From: Apostichopus japonicus
Lineage: Eukaryota > Echinodermata > Holothuroidea > Aspidochirotida > Stichopodidae
Length of the DNA: 64,000 bases
Reading direction: 5' to 3'
Assembly (NCBI RefSeq): GCF_037975245.1
Contig: NC_092573.1
Span: 16,792,265 to 16,856,264, forward strand
The position numbers were made by a program, and so were the translations under genes. The notes beneath the pieces are model-generated. The model searched no databases. It was not told the DNA's origin and saw only the letters and a list, made by a program, of their open reading frames with translations. Below, one piece after another: positions 33,498 to 44,720 of the stretch. How positions within the stretch are numbered: the first letter of the stretch is position 1; every line of letters starts with the position of its first letter.

Positions 33498-36400
33498 GTA
33501 AGCTAATCTTAACATTATTTTGTCCCTCCGTACCTTATTAAAATAGGCTTATGCTAATTATTACTACTTTCCTGCTACTTTTCACCTCATTCGATAAGTT
33601 AAAAATAGATCCATGTATAGATCCAAATAGATGCTCTCATGTTTTTGCAGTTTAACTTTGACTTTGTAATAGTAATTAGCCTATCGCTGTACCACCAGTA
33701 CCAGTCTCTCATCATGAATAACGTATTTTTTTCATGTCGAATCTCATACATAACTCGAACATAGGATCTATAGTCTAATGTCATGCGTTTGTAAGGTATA
33801 GTTCTAACAATATTTTACTGAAAAGGCTTTCATTTTACTGACCGGACAATGCATGTCCCGGCTGCGCTTGATAATGATTTTGATACGTGTCCTTACATCA
33901 GGTCAACCGGCCAACGATCGGGTAATATCAGTAAGGGTTCCTGCTTCATAAATGGGCAAGTTCTTGGCGAGTGTTTACCGGTGTAGAAGCCGCACTTTGA
34001 CGTTTGGGCTTTGTAATACGTTTATTGTGATATAACCATAACATGCGATTTTTGTTATGTCCAGGGAACACTTCTCTCTGGCCCAATTCTTATTAGAGCA
34101 GATTTGCTTCGTAAGCGAAACAACAAACGCCACAGCTCAGTCGGTGTACTATAGATAGCATTGTTTACAATAACACATGCAATGCTACAGAGGCGTGTCC
34201 TCCAAAGTTGCTGCGTTGAGTTACTGGCAACCCGCCAAACGTATGTCGAGTTCTGATTGGTTGTTCAATGTAGGCGCGCCCAAGCACATCTGTTATGATG
34301 AATTCTAGGATTTATGAATGGACGATGCAAATGTCCCATAGTGTTACTGATAACATACGGAAGCCTATCATGTACTTTATTTTCTTGATTTAGTCTTCTG
34401 AAATTATCAAAGCTTGGGCAAAAGTCTTAATAATAAGGCATTGTTTGGACAACATGTAACTGCACTGTTACATAACCAAGGCTAGGCTTTAGCACAATAA
34501 ATACATTGTGCATACACTTCTAGGAAATAGCCTGTTTGCATTAACCCTACCATTGAAGCTCATGGTCCATTTTTAACTTGGTTTTATGAATAGCCAGTTG
34601 GAAAATAACAGATTGTTTTAGTATTTGATGACTGGTTCTTATAATCTTCTAATTGAACCAACTCTGCTATTTTGATATATTTTCCCCTAACATAACTTAA
34701 TTTGCAGGATTATGTACATAATATCTTCCAGTAAACACAACTGATACATTTCTCTCTCATTAACAGAAAGCAAATATTCTTGACCGTCTTAATAATGGTG
34801 AAGTAATCATTGGTGATGGTGGCTATGTATTTGCATTGGAGAAGAGAGGCTATGTCAAGGCAGGTCCGTGGACTCCTGAAGCAACAGTCGAATATCCTGA
34901 TGCAGGTGATTGATCTTACTATATAAATTTATCTAAGAAAAGTGGATTTATGGTTTTCCAGCACTTTATTACATTCACTGCAGTGTTGTTAAAAAAAATG
35001 TAAAGAACAACTGGTTAAGCTGTAGCAAAAACATTTTCTGGTTTATTTTCCTGTATGATATATTCATTACTTTCCAATAATTACATTCGATTTGAAATAT
35101 GACAAATATAGATTTCGCCCAAGTGCTATGAAAGGTGTGGGAAGGGTCATAGAAGTGGTGCACAGTTTAATTGTTACCTACAAAGTTTATGTATGTATAT
35201 TTTGACTTTATCATTTTGTGGTCTTTTTATTCTTGTTCAGTAACACAGTGAACTAGGATCCAAGTGTATGAGCTTTTGACTTTTATTAATAATGGCCCAC
35301 TTACTAATAATTAAGTTCAAAATCAAACTTGATTTGATTAAAATTTGATCAACTAAGTTTTTGCATAGTTATCATTCTTGGATGTTCAGGAATATATTGT
35401 ATTAGTAGTGTACACTACAGGTGACACACTCTAGATGGAATAACATCTTAAAAAGGATTTGTCAGACTTAAAAACGATTTTCTGTATTAATTTTGTTTAC
35501 AGTGAAACAGCTTGCCAGAGAGTTCTTGAGAGCTGGATCTGATGTTATGCAAGCATTTACCTTCTATGCCAGTGACGATAAACTTGAGAACAGAGGCAAC
35601 AAAGCCCAGGAGACTCATTCAGTGAGTAACATAATTCTAACTGGGATGGATTTTGGGAGCTATGAAAGACCCACCCATCTGCCTATCATTTTTTACAGTT
35701 GATATGCATGCACATCAGTTAGTGGTGATGTCAAAGCCTTCATTAAGGAGTAATATGCACATGTTTGACTTTACCATTCTCTGGTCAAATTCCCCTCTTG
35801 AAACTCCAAATTATTAATGAACGCCATATGACACTTGCTAGCCCAAGAAAAATTCAGAGAGGGTTTCGAATTGCACCATATTTTGTGGTGGTGTTTCGCT
35901 CAGAACATGGCACGATTCATATTTTGCTCTGTCCTTTGCAGACATGATGGTCAAACATTACTATTCAATGCATTTGTCACCATCTGTCATCTTCACCTTG
36001 ATCTTCATTTCACCAAACTGAGTATGTCAACAATGTCATCCTACAGAGCTGACTTTAAGGCCCTCATCAGAGAGAACAGTTTTACAGAGATGAATCTTGT
36101 TGCATTGCCTAACCCCTCCTGGGTCTCACCATAAAGTTGACCTTCTGGAACATCTGCAGTCAAAGTTAATTTGACGGTCATTGGTACACATCCTCTGCAG
36201 CAACCTTTCAACTGAGTAAAGTGTATAAGACTCTTTCTCCCTCTCAATAGCTATCATATTTTATGTCCAATTTCCTCTGCCTGAATGAATCATGATAGAT
36301 GATATTGTTTCCCATCATTCACAGGGAAGAAAAATTAACGATGCAGCTTGCAAGATTGCAAGGGATGTTGCCAATGAGGGTGATGCAATGGTAGCTGGAG

Positions 36401-39400
36401 GAGTATGTCAGACCCCCACTTACCTGACCACACAGGATGAAGGAAAGGTCAGAGAAGAATTCAGGAAGCAGATGGAAGTCTTTGTTGATAATCAAGTTGA
36501 TTTTATGATTGCAGAGGTAAGTTGCACAAAAATCGTTAAAATCACAGTACCCAGACTGAATTTAACGGATATCCAATGTTGATGGTCCCATATGGGTGTG
36601 GGCAATGTCCCATATGGTGTGGGCAAAAAAGTACTTTGTGGATAATTGCATTTATTAATTAAGTAAAAGTCACTTGGCCAGTCGTCCTGCTGTACATTGA
36701 TTTCAGTAACTGTGGTGTGAGAAAACTGTCTGTCCAGTGGGGGTAGATACAACAGACACCATCAGCTGGGTATAAGTAAATATGATGTATTTCCATAACA
36801 TCAAAGATATGTATACCACTTTTGGAAACTCAGGTGTTACTGTTTACCCTATTCTCCCCTCCCTGTTACATTGGAAACTACTGAAATGTATCAATATAAT
36901 TCAGCAATCATTTGGTCCTACCCCATCCTCGATCATGAGAGTGTTAATTAGTTATATTACAACTTGATTTATCTGCTATATTTCAGTACTTTGAACACGT
37001 TGAAGAAGCAGTTTGGGCTGTGAAGTGCCTAAAGGAATTTAATGTAACGGTAGCTGCTAATCTATGCATTGGTCCAGAGGGCGACCTACATGGAGTGACC
37101 CCAGGGGACTGTGCTGTACAGTTGGTCAATGCAGGTATTTTTTCTATGTAAAAAGATTAATCATTTGTTATGATGGAAATTTTACTCTTAGCAGTGTTGG
37201 GGGGGGGGGGGGGGGTAGTACAATGGATAATTTGACAAATGCATATTTTGTGAGTTTTCCTCACTGAGAAATTTCATTGCATAATTTGCCCATCCCTACT
37301 GACCCCCCTCCCCACCCCTTTGAAAGGTACAGTGAAGAGTAGACATAACTCTTTTATCTGGATTGTGGATCTTTTCAGCTGACATCCAACCATTCATAAT
37401 ATTTTGTATAATACTGTATATGTACCATGTTGTAAGAAACAACACAGAGGACAAATATGAAGCAATCAACACGACTTGTTAAAAATTCCATAGTTCTCGA
37501 TTACAGATATTTTTTGATATATTTTGATCTCCTACTGTCTCAATGTGTCCAGATAATAAAGATTTCACCGTACACACATGAACTGAATGCACTTTTAACT
37601 GACAGTGTACTATTCGAAAGTAATTCTGATTTTGCCAGGGCTGTTTCTTTTAGTGTTTGCAGGGGTTATCCGGGTACCCGCCCGATGCGATACTACCCGG
37701 TTCCTAATTTATTACCCGAATCCTCCGTAGTGTGATTTAAAAAAAAAAAAATGGCAAATCGACGGTTAGGCAGATTTCCCATTGACTTAGTGTGGTGTTA
37801 GGCTACCATGTGGTCGAAGATAACAGCAATAACGAAGGTACCCGCCCGACGCGATACTACCCGGTTCTTAAATTATTACCCGAATCCTACGCAAAGTGTG
37901 AATTTTTTTTGGCAAACTGATGGTTAGGCAGATTTCCCATAGACTTAGTGTGGTGTTAGGCTACCATGTGTCGAAGATAACAGCAATAACGAAAGTATTC
38001 CATGGATATCTTATAACTGCGGCACAATTTCAGCGGTATAGGCTAGATTTCCCCCATTGACTTAGTGTGGCGTTAGGCAACCATGTGGTCGAACGTAACA
38101 GCAATTATGAAAATATCCATGGATATTCTTATAACTGCGTCACAATTTCAGCGAATAAACAGATGGTTAGGCCTAGCTAGATTTCTCATTGACTTAGTGT
38201 GGTGTTAGGCTACCATGTGGAAGAAATTATTATTTATTCATTCGTTTATTTCATGGAAGGAAAGGCTGACAAGGAATTTTACGAGATGTTTACGGATTAT
38301 AGACGGGATAACTAAATAATAGTAATCGCAAGTTGCTGTTTACTAATCGTTTATTCCAAATGCGATCAAATTGCACGAATCGCGCAATCTCGTGGCTAAT
38401 GCGAACCCTGGGCCTGCATAATAGATAGTAGTAGTAACAACTGTTTACGAGCTAAATTGGATATTTATTTGGTGAGATCAATAGACGTGGAGAGCAAGCA
38501 TAAGCAGCGACGGCAGTGCGATGTTAGTAGTAATGTTAATTATATGAAGTTATTAACAAGTTACTGAAAGAAACAATAGCAAATAGAAATTATTGAGGAA
38601 GGTTTTATACCTTATCTTACACCTACGTTTTTGAACATGAAAACATTGTTAGTAGAGAATATGATTTATTTGTAATAGCATCCAATATGTCATTTCTTGA
38701 AAATCGTGATACTCGAGGGTAAACAATTTTTTTTCCGGATACCCGATATTTGGACCTGTGTAAACACTAGTTTCTTTGAAGGCAGTTTCCTCAATATGCT
38801 TTCACCATAAAAGCAGCTTTCTCCTGATTGCCTGCTTGTGGCTGATCATTCTTCTCTTTTTCTCTTCCAAAAGGTGCTGAGATCGTTGGAGTGAACTGCC
38901 ATTTTGATCCTCCGACCTGCATTGAAACTGTTCGTTTGATGAAGCAGGGCCTCGAGAAGGCTGGGTTATCTGCTCACCTGATGGTTCAGCCTCTTGGTTT
39001 TATGACTCCGGATTGTGGAAAACAAGGTTTCATCGACTTGCCAGAATTTCCATTTGGTAAGGTCTCATAAAAAATATAACTTAAACAACCTTCATGTAAA
39101 TGGCCATACCTTTTCAATAACCATGGTTCCTTGCATGGCTATGCTACTCCTGTTACATGAGAGATAAGAAATACGTTCTACGCGAGGGACTTTTTGATGG
39201 CCCTATGTTTTTGGGAAGGGGGTGGTGGTTGGGAGAGAGTAAAATTTATTTAATCTCATTTGGATGGTTTCCAATACTTACTTGTTGAGTTAATATTTCT
39301 ACTTTGACTGAGGAATGGCATGCAGCTTGTTAATAAATTGAGAATGGTGTACACAGCAGAACTCAAATTTGGCATGTGGCTCGATCATATTTAGTACAAG

Positions 39401-40847
39401 AACCCTATTGTTTTTGATGGAGGTCAAAGGTCACATGGGGTCAGCAGAGGTTAAAAGATAAAAATCTCAAAAGTCCTTTCCCCAGAATCCAAACTCAAGG
39501 AAGCTCATATTTGCATGGTAGGTTAGTGTAATACTGAGTACAATTTTTACACTATTCTGGAGGTCATAGGTCAGCAGAGGTCAAATCTTGAAAACCTTGT
39601 AAAGATGATATTTCCCGAAACCTAACAACAGTAGATCTCTTATTTAGATTGTGGCTTCCGTGAATTGAGTTCAAGGTCCCTATTGTTTTTGACTGAGGTC
39701 AAAGGTCACTAGCCATCAGCAAAAGCTTAAAAGTTTGAAAATGTGAAAACCTTTGTAATGTCTAGAACCTGAGCATCCACAAACTTCATATAAGCATGGT
39801 AGATTAGGGAAATATTGTATAGCCTTTAAACTCAGTTGTAGAGTAGGTCAAAGGGTCACTTAATGTCAGAAGAGGTCAAATCTTGACAACCTTGTACCCA
39901 AATCAAGACCTGACCTCCAATCCCCTTGGTCATAGTACAGGCTGCTATTGTTAAACAAAGCACCTTTGCTACAAAAGTACTGAGAGATATTCTGTCCAGA
40001 AGCTGTGTAGAGAGGTGGTTTTTGACCAGAGTATTTCAAAATATCTTGTTAGTATTTCCGGTTAGTATTTCAGCTGTATGTTTCTTAATTTATTATTCTT
40101 TGCAGGACTGGAACCACGGATCATTACTAGATGGGATGCACATAAATTTGCGAGGGACGCCTACGATGCTGGAGTAAGATATATTGGAGGTTGCTGTGGA
40201 TTTGAGCCATACCACATCAGAGCAGTAGCTGAAGAATTAGCCAAAGAAAGAGGACACAATCCAGCAGGTTCTGAGAAACATGATTCATGGGGACAGGGAT
40301 TGTATTTACACACCAAACCATGGGTTAGGGCAAGGTATGTTCAAATAAATGAATGCATGTACATCATAATGTTTTATATTATGGATATCTCACACTGTAT
40401 ATAATATTTGTAGTATTGATATAACAGATGTTGACACTGATAATGTTTGTTTCTTCTTAAAATGAACATCAACACTTCTCTAGGAAATGTACATAGCCTG
40501 CTGTACAGTTTAGACAATAATCTGGGCCACGCTTTATTGTCAGTATGCTAGTAAAGTTATTAACATGCATGATTATCTACAACCATTACTAAAGACAACT
40601 CTAATTTGTCTATTTTTCCAGAGCCCATCGTGAATACTGGGAGAACCTGAAACCTTCCTCTGGAAGACCATTTTGTTCCGCTCTCTCCACTCCCAGCCAA
40701 TGGGGCGTAACTGCCGGTGACGAATTGTTGAAGCAACAGAAAGGCGAAACCTCTTGTGAGGAGATCAACAAACTTGCTCAACACTCCTGCAAAATCAAGC
40801 AAATTGAATCCACAGAGGTACCAACTCTAACCGAGGGGGGCCATTAA
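33483..40847 (+). CDS. BHMT: Betaine-homocysteine S-methyltransferase (8 coding exons, 416 aa)
   Basis: Cytosolic zinc enzyme moving a methyl group from betaine to homocysteine, giving methionine and dimethylglycine, the DMGDH substrate. Exons: 33483-33497, 34767-34905, 35503-35621, 36325-36516, 36987-37134, 38874-39056, 40106-40334, 40622-40847; total 1251 nt, all phases consistent, all [24 protein letters not shown] (20-39) is the barrel start; zinc ligands are C213 (GVNCHFDP) and C295/C296 (IGGCCGFEP), a constant offset of four from human BHMT (217, 299, 300). Vertebrate BHMT is 406 aa. An in-frame TAG (33477-33479) lies just before the ATG, which has A at -3 and G at +4. Vertebrate BHMT and BHMT2 cannot be told apart by eye; this invertebrate gene is probably the single ancestor. 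Confidence 0.97.
34767..34905 (+). CDS. BHMT: BHMT exon 2 (residues 6-52)
   Basis: Acceptor CATTAACAG, donor GCAG|GTGATT, phase 0 to 1. Encodes the barrel start with [16 protein letters not shown] and [15 protein letters not shown]. Confidence 0.96.
35503..35621 (+). CDS. BHMT: BHMT exon 3 (residues 52-91)
   Basis: Acceptor TTTTGTTTACAG, donor GTGAGT, phase 1 to 0. Encodes [19 protein letters not shown] and [12 protein letters not shown]. Confidence 0.96.
36325..36516 (+). CDS. BHMT: BHMT exon 4 (residues 92-155)
   Basis: Acceptor CATTCACAG, donor GAG|GTAAGT, phase 0 to 0. Encodes [31 protein letters not shown] and VDFMIAE. Confidence 0.96.
36987..37134 (+). CDS. BHMT: BHMT exon 5 (residues 156-205)
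   Basis: Acceptor TATATTTCAG, donor GCAG|GTATTT, phase 0 to 1. Encodes [13 protein letters not shown] and [18 protein letters not shown]. Confidence 0.96.
37199..37216 (+). repeat. Long G homopolymer in BHMT intron 5, sense strand
   Basis: 16-18 consecutive G residues about 65 nt downstream of the exon 5 donor, able to form G-quadruplex in pre-mRNA. Similar runs at 10284, 32650, 40851, 42425 and 56521 suggest a genome-wide homopolymer tendency. Confidence 0.9.
37651..38769. mobile_element. hAT-superfamily element with perfect 8-bp duplication (BHMT intron 5)
   Basis: Flanked by GTTTCTTT on both sides (37643-37650 and 38770-38777). Ends TAGTGTTTGCA and TGTGTAAACACTA form TIRs, with more inverted similarity inside (CCGGGTACCCG / CGGATACCCG). 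The 8-bp duplication and TAGTG end fit hAT. The interior 37660-38225 has about four tandem units of 120-190 bp sharing GACTTAGTGTGGTGTTAGGC. No transposase is readable. 1119 bp. Confidence 0.88.
38874..39056 (+). CDS. BHMT: BHMT exon 6 (residues 205-266), first zinc cysteine
   Basis: Acceptor CTTCCAAAAG, donor TTTG|GTAAGG, phase 1 to 1. Encodes [15 protein letters not shown] with C213, then [17 protein letters not shown]. Confidence 0.96.
39330..39920 (+). repeat. About 140-bp tandem repeat with AGGTCA motifs (BHMT intron 6)
   Basis: Four units starting near 39421, 39561, 39696 and 39846 share AGGTCANAGGTCA followed by CAGCAGAGGT and TTAAAA-type sequence. Related to the TGACCT-rich repeats elsewhere in the window. 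Confidence 0.75.
39421..39708 (+). promoter_or_regulatory. Three DR1 nuclear-receptor motifs in BHMT intron 6
   Basis: AGGTCAAAGGTCA at 39421-39433 and 39696-39708, and AGGTCATAGGTCA at 39561-39573: perfect direct repeats spaced by one base, the consensus for HNF4 and RXR heterodimers. A DR2-like AGGTCAAAGGGTCA is near 39846. They belong to a repeat, so binding is a hypothesis. Confidence 0.5.
40106..40334 (+). CDS. BHMT: BHMT exon 7 (residues 266-342), zinc cysteine pair
   Basis: Acceptor TTCTTTGCAG, donor AAG|GTATGT, phase 1 to 2. Encodes [20 protein letters not shown] with C295 and C296, then [20 protein letters not shown]. Confidence 0.97.
40622..40847 (+). CDS. BHMT: BHMT exon 8 (terminal, residues 342-416)
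   Basis: Acceptor TATTTTTCCAG, phase 2; stop TAA at 40845-40847. Encodes [14 protein letters not shown] and [18 protein letters not shown], the dimerisation tail. A GAG|GTACCA ten codons before the stop could serve as a weak alternative donor to an acceptor at 41482, but reading through to the stop is simpler. Confidence 0.9.
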
Positions 40848-41557
40848 TAACGGGGGGGGGAAAACAACATTTATGGACTTGTTGACAAATGAAATGGATT
40901 TTGTTTTATACCTCTTTATAACAGTTAATTAAGCACAAGATTCTCACATGGATTGTATCAATTCCTTACCAGAGGCAAATGAAATCTTTGTGTTGGTGTG
41001 CATGTAAATGTGTCACCCTGACCTATTAATCTGGTACCTCACTATGCTTAAGCTTGAATGAAAGTCAAAACTTGGTATGTGGATGTCTCTTGGTGAGTTC
41101 TCAACTGCTATTGTTATCGGTGGATATGAAAGGGTTGCTAAAATATGAAAAGTATTGTAATTTACCAATCAGCTGGAGCTCTGTCTATTATCTTCTGCTT
41201 TAGACTTGATCCTTGCTATGGGAACATTGGGACTCTTCTTGGAAGTGTTTTATTTTTAAATTTACTTGGAGAGGTGGGGGGTGGGGAAATTCTCAGTGTA
41301 TGGCATTAGTCAACAGGAATTTTATACGAAGCTTATATTTTAACTGAAGTTTATATTTCAAAGATTGTAAGAACTTAACTAAATTTATGTCTGGGAGAGT
41401 CATATTCTTCTCATTTTTATTGAATTTGATTCTGTGTGCTTTCCAATGTAATCAGTTAAATTCGCTTCTTATTTTAATTCTAGGTACTCAAATGAAGTAG
41501 TGAATGATAGCAATGTATTTGTAACACAAAAATCAGAGAACAATGGATATAGATTGA

Positions 41558-41563
41558 AATAAA
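41558..41563 (+). terminator. Candidate BHMT polyadenylation signal AATAAA
   Basis: AATAAA 711 nt after the stop codon, followed by T/G-rich sequence (TTTGTCTGCTG). It is the clearest signal in the 3' flank. Confidence 0.45.
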
Positions 41564-42407
41564 TTTTGAGGCCTTGTTTATTTGTCTGCTGCAAGAAATT
41601 CATATTTAATACGCTGCACAAATGTCAATATCGGATGGTAGGTTTTTCTTTTTCTCATCTACATATTTTACAATTGTTAGCATTGAAACTGTACATATGT
41701 GCAATCAGAATGTTTTCAACAACTTTTAAAAAAATTGTCCTTTCTTTTTTTAAGCAATCATTTGTTTGCCCTTCAAATTTACTAAGAGGGAGATGGGGGG
41801 GGGGTGGGTAAAGGGTTCAGTCTCACTGTATTTACATCACCAGTTTGTACTATGCTAATCATTACACAACTGTGATCTGCCTAACAAGGATCAAAACTAC
41901 CCCAAATACTGCCATTAGTATTCATCCTTGAGTGCACCTAATTTATTGACCAGTAACCTGTATGATTGTTAATTAACACAAGTGCTCTAATGGCCAGACT
42001 ACTTTCCTGAGTGAAGACGAGTTTGGCTTGACCACTGAAATAAAACACTGTTAACACGTATTTGTGCAGAGGAGTGTTCAGTATGGCTAGCATACCAACT
42101 CTGGTAGATATTCGATCTCCCCATTTTTTGGCCAAAAACGAGACTTGGGTGGTATTTGCTATAGAAGGGGAAGATCGTAACGTGGGAATGTCGGTAAAAA
42201 GGGGTATTAGCATTAGAAAACTGTCCCAACAGGCTGCTTCAAGCTCTTTGACATATTTGCATAAAATGTAACATGACGACCTAGAGCCTAAAAGTAAAAG
42301 CACACGATGAAATTGAGAGAGGAAGTAGCTCTTGCGTGATATCAATCTTGAATCTACATTCCATAACGTTTATGCAAAGAATACCAACATCAAATATTTG
42401 CATAAAC

Positions 42408-42769
42408 CAAGGGTGTAGGAACCGGGGGGGGGGGCTGGGGGTGCGCCAGCCCCCCAGTGAAAAATATGGTGGGGCGGAAGTATCATTCCGCCCCCCGCTT
42501 CGCAAGTCAGAAAACCCTTTTACATTTCCAAATGAGGAAAAAAATCTCATTTGGAGCACTAAATTGCATCTAAGGCCAGGTGAAAATGCAAAATTATTTA
42601 CAAAATGGAGTGGGTGTTGAAGTGTGCTATATTGCACCAAATTGTATCTGAGGCCACCTGGTAATGCAAAAATTTCCAAAGGGGAGGGGGCCCCCTCCCC
42701 TTAGACCCCTCCCCCAGGCTGGCCATCAGTCTTCAGCCCCCCACTCAAAAGTACCTTCCTTCGCCACTG
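42408..42769. mobile_element. hAT-like MITE, copy 2, with 8-bp duplication
   Basis: Flanked by GCATAAAC at 42400-42407 and 42770-42777. Ends CAAGGGTGTAGGAA and TTCGCCACTG (reverse CAGTGGCGAAGGAA) form imperfect 14-bp TIRs. 362 bp, same family as 545-908. No coding capacity. Confidence 0.88.
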
Positions 42770-43106
42770 GCATAAACCATAATAATTGCATGGAAGAAAG
42801 GAATGGAAGTATACAAGAAAACATTTCCTTTCATTAAAATCTGCCCCAAAGTTGGCAATGGCTATAAACTACTTTGCTCAAAGGGACTATATGAAAATAA
42901 AAGTGCATTGGTCAGTGTGTCTCACTGGGGGGAAATGTGCAAGAAAGCAAAGGATTCAGCATACAAATGCTATGCTTAAAAACAAATATACTCCAGAATT
43001 GTCATAGAGGTGTTTTACATGTTGTGGTCAGCTTTTGGCCTGTCTAATAATCTTCCAACTTCAAATCACCACCACCCACTCCCCCTATCCCTATCCCAAA
43101 CTTAAG

Positions 43107-44720
43107 GTGACCAAACGTTCTAGGTTTAAAACTGTCCCTGGAATTAATGTGATATCACTGATCATCCTCAAATTTGTTAAAAGGGCACAGAATTTTGGAA
43201 ATTTGAGAAAACGAGAATGTATTATATATGTAAACGTGGGCATATATACATCACACTTGATACAGCATCGCCAAACACTGCGACCTCAAAATCCGACCCT
43301 GAATAATGCAGATAAGACCCCTAGATGTAAACATCAATATATTTCCTTAATCCAACTTCAGTTAAAATTGCAATATCATTTGTGTCATTCCAGTATTTCT
43401 TATTCCATTAAACTAACATCATGTTGTCATGGCAAAGGAGCATTTTGTACAGTTTTTGCGGTTATTGATGTTATGATTGTATGCTGTACTGTATTTCTCA
43501 TGATAAAATCATTATGCTATGTATGGATGATGAAATGCATACCTAACATATAGGAAACTCAAATTTTTATTTTCCATATCCACAGAAAACACTGTTGACC
43601 TAGCTAACAAATATTAACAAAAGTAAAAAAAAATGCCCCCTTGATTAACAAAGGATATTAACAGCTAGCTTGTTGATGTCAGAAAAATACATAGTATCCA
43701 CCGGCATTGGTGAGCATGGCAGTATATTACATACATTTACCACATTATGAACTTTAAAACTAGTTTGAGCTAAAACATATTACTATTGTAACTATACGTT
43801 CTGTGAAAACATCACATTTACTAAAAAGCAGTAGGCTACCAATTTAGCATCAGTGTCGACCATTGGGATACTATTTAAGCTTATCAATTATAAGTGTCTG
43901 TATTAGAAGAAAGAAAAGATAAAAGAGACTCACAACTAGTTTGAATAGCATTTGTTGTTTAGTGGTATAAAACACACCTTCGTTTACAACCTGCTATTAT
44001 CTTGCCAATTGTTTAGTTATTTAAGTATCTGTTACAAGGTTAATCCAGAATCGGGTTAATCAAAAGTGTCCAATACGTGCCAGAAACAAGCAGAAGCAAA
44101 CAATAGAATCTATAGTTTACTTATCTATTGTTGATGGACTGGTACAAACCAGTTCTTTCTGGATAATTTTACCACAGAAGAGACTCTTTAGTACTTGTTA
44201 ATAATGAAGCCTGAAAGGGCAACAGTGTGCTACTCAGCTACCCTTGACTGTAAATAGACTTGACTGTTTGCCCTTGAACTGTAATTTTCTACTCCAACTG
44301 AATTCAACAGTGATGGCAGCAATGAGAGTAAACACACAAAAAACAAAAAGATTGCATGGTTAGTAGCTTGTCTCATTTTATCAGTGTAGGCTATATATAA
44401 ACTAATGTGACCATACTTTTTCACATGAATTTCCAGGGACAGATTGATGTTGACATCAGGGGTATTATTGACACTGCATTTTGAGGGACCGGTCAGATTC
44501 TGAGATCTCAATGTTTGGTGGTGCTGTTTCAAACATGATGGTCAAATGCCCACATGTAATAGAATCTCTAGAAACCTTTTTTTCTTCAAATTTACAGTAT
44601 TCTGGGTCTTTTTACAAATTTGGGAATGATCAGTCACATAACATGAAATCTGTGGACAATTTGAGGTTCAATTTTTAATTAGGGGACAGGCCACAAAATC
44701 CGGGGAATGTCCTCAGAAAT
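43107..44720. repeat. Inverted pair of a GTGACCA...GTCCCTGG repeat
   Basis: 43107-43345 (plus) and 44700-44400 (minus) share CTGATCAT, CAAATTTGT, AGCATCGCCAAACA and ATGTAAACATCAAT-like blocks in inverted orientation, 1 kb apart. This could be one element with long TIRs or two insertions. The open frame at 43035-43553 overlaps it and is not considered a gene. Confidence 0.5.

Noticed and set aside
36036-36090. Another hammerhead (CTGATGAGGGCC on the minus strand)
   Set aside because: No GAAA follows the potential stem II, so the core is incomplete.
42062-42345. Overlapping open frames on both strands
   Set aside because: Mutually overlapping short frames next to a MITE, with no conserved motif.
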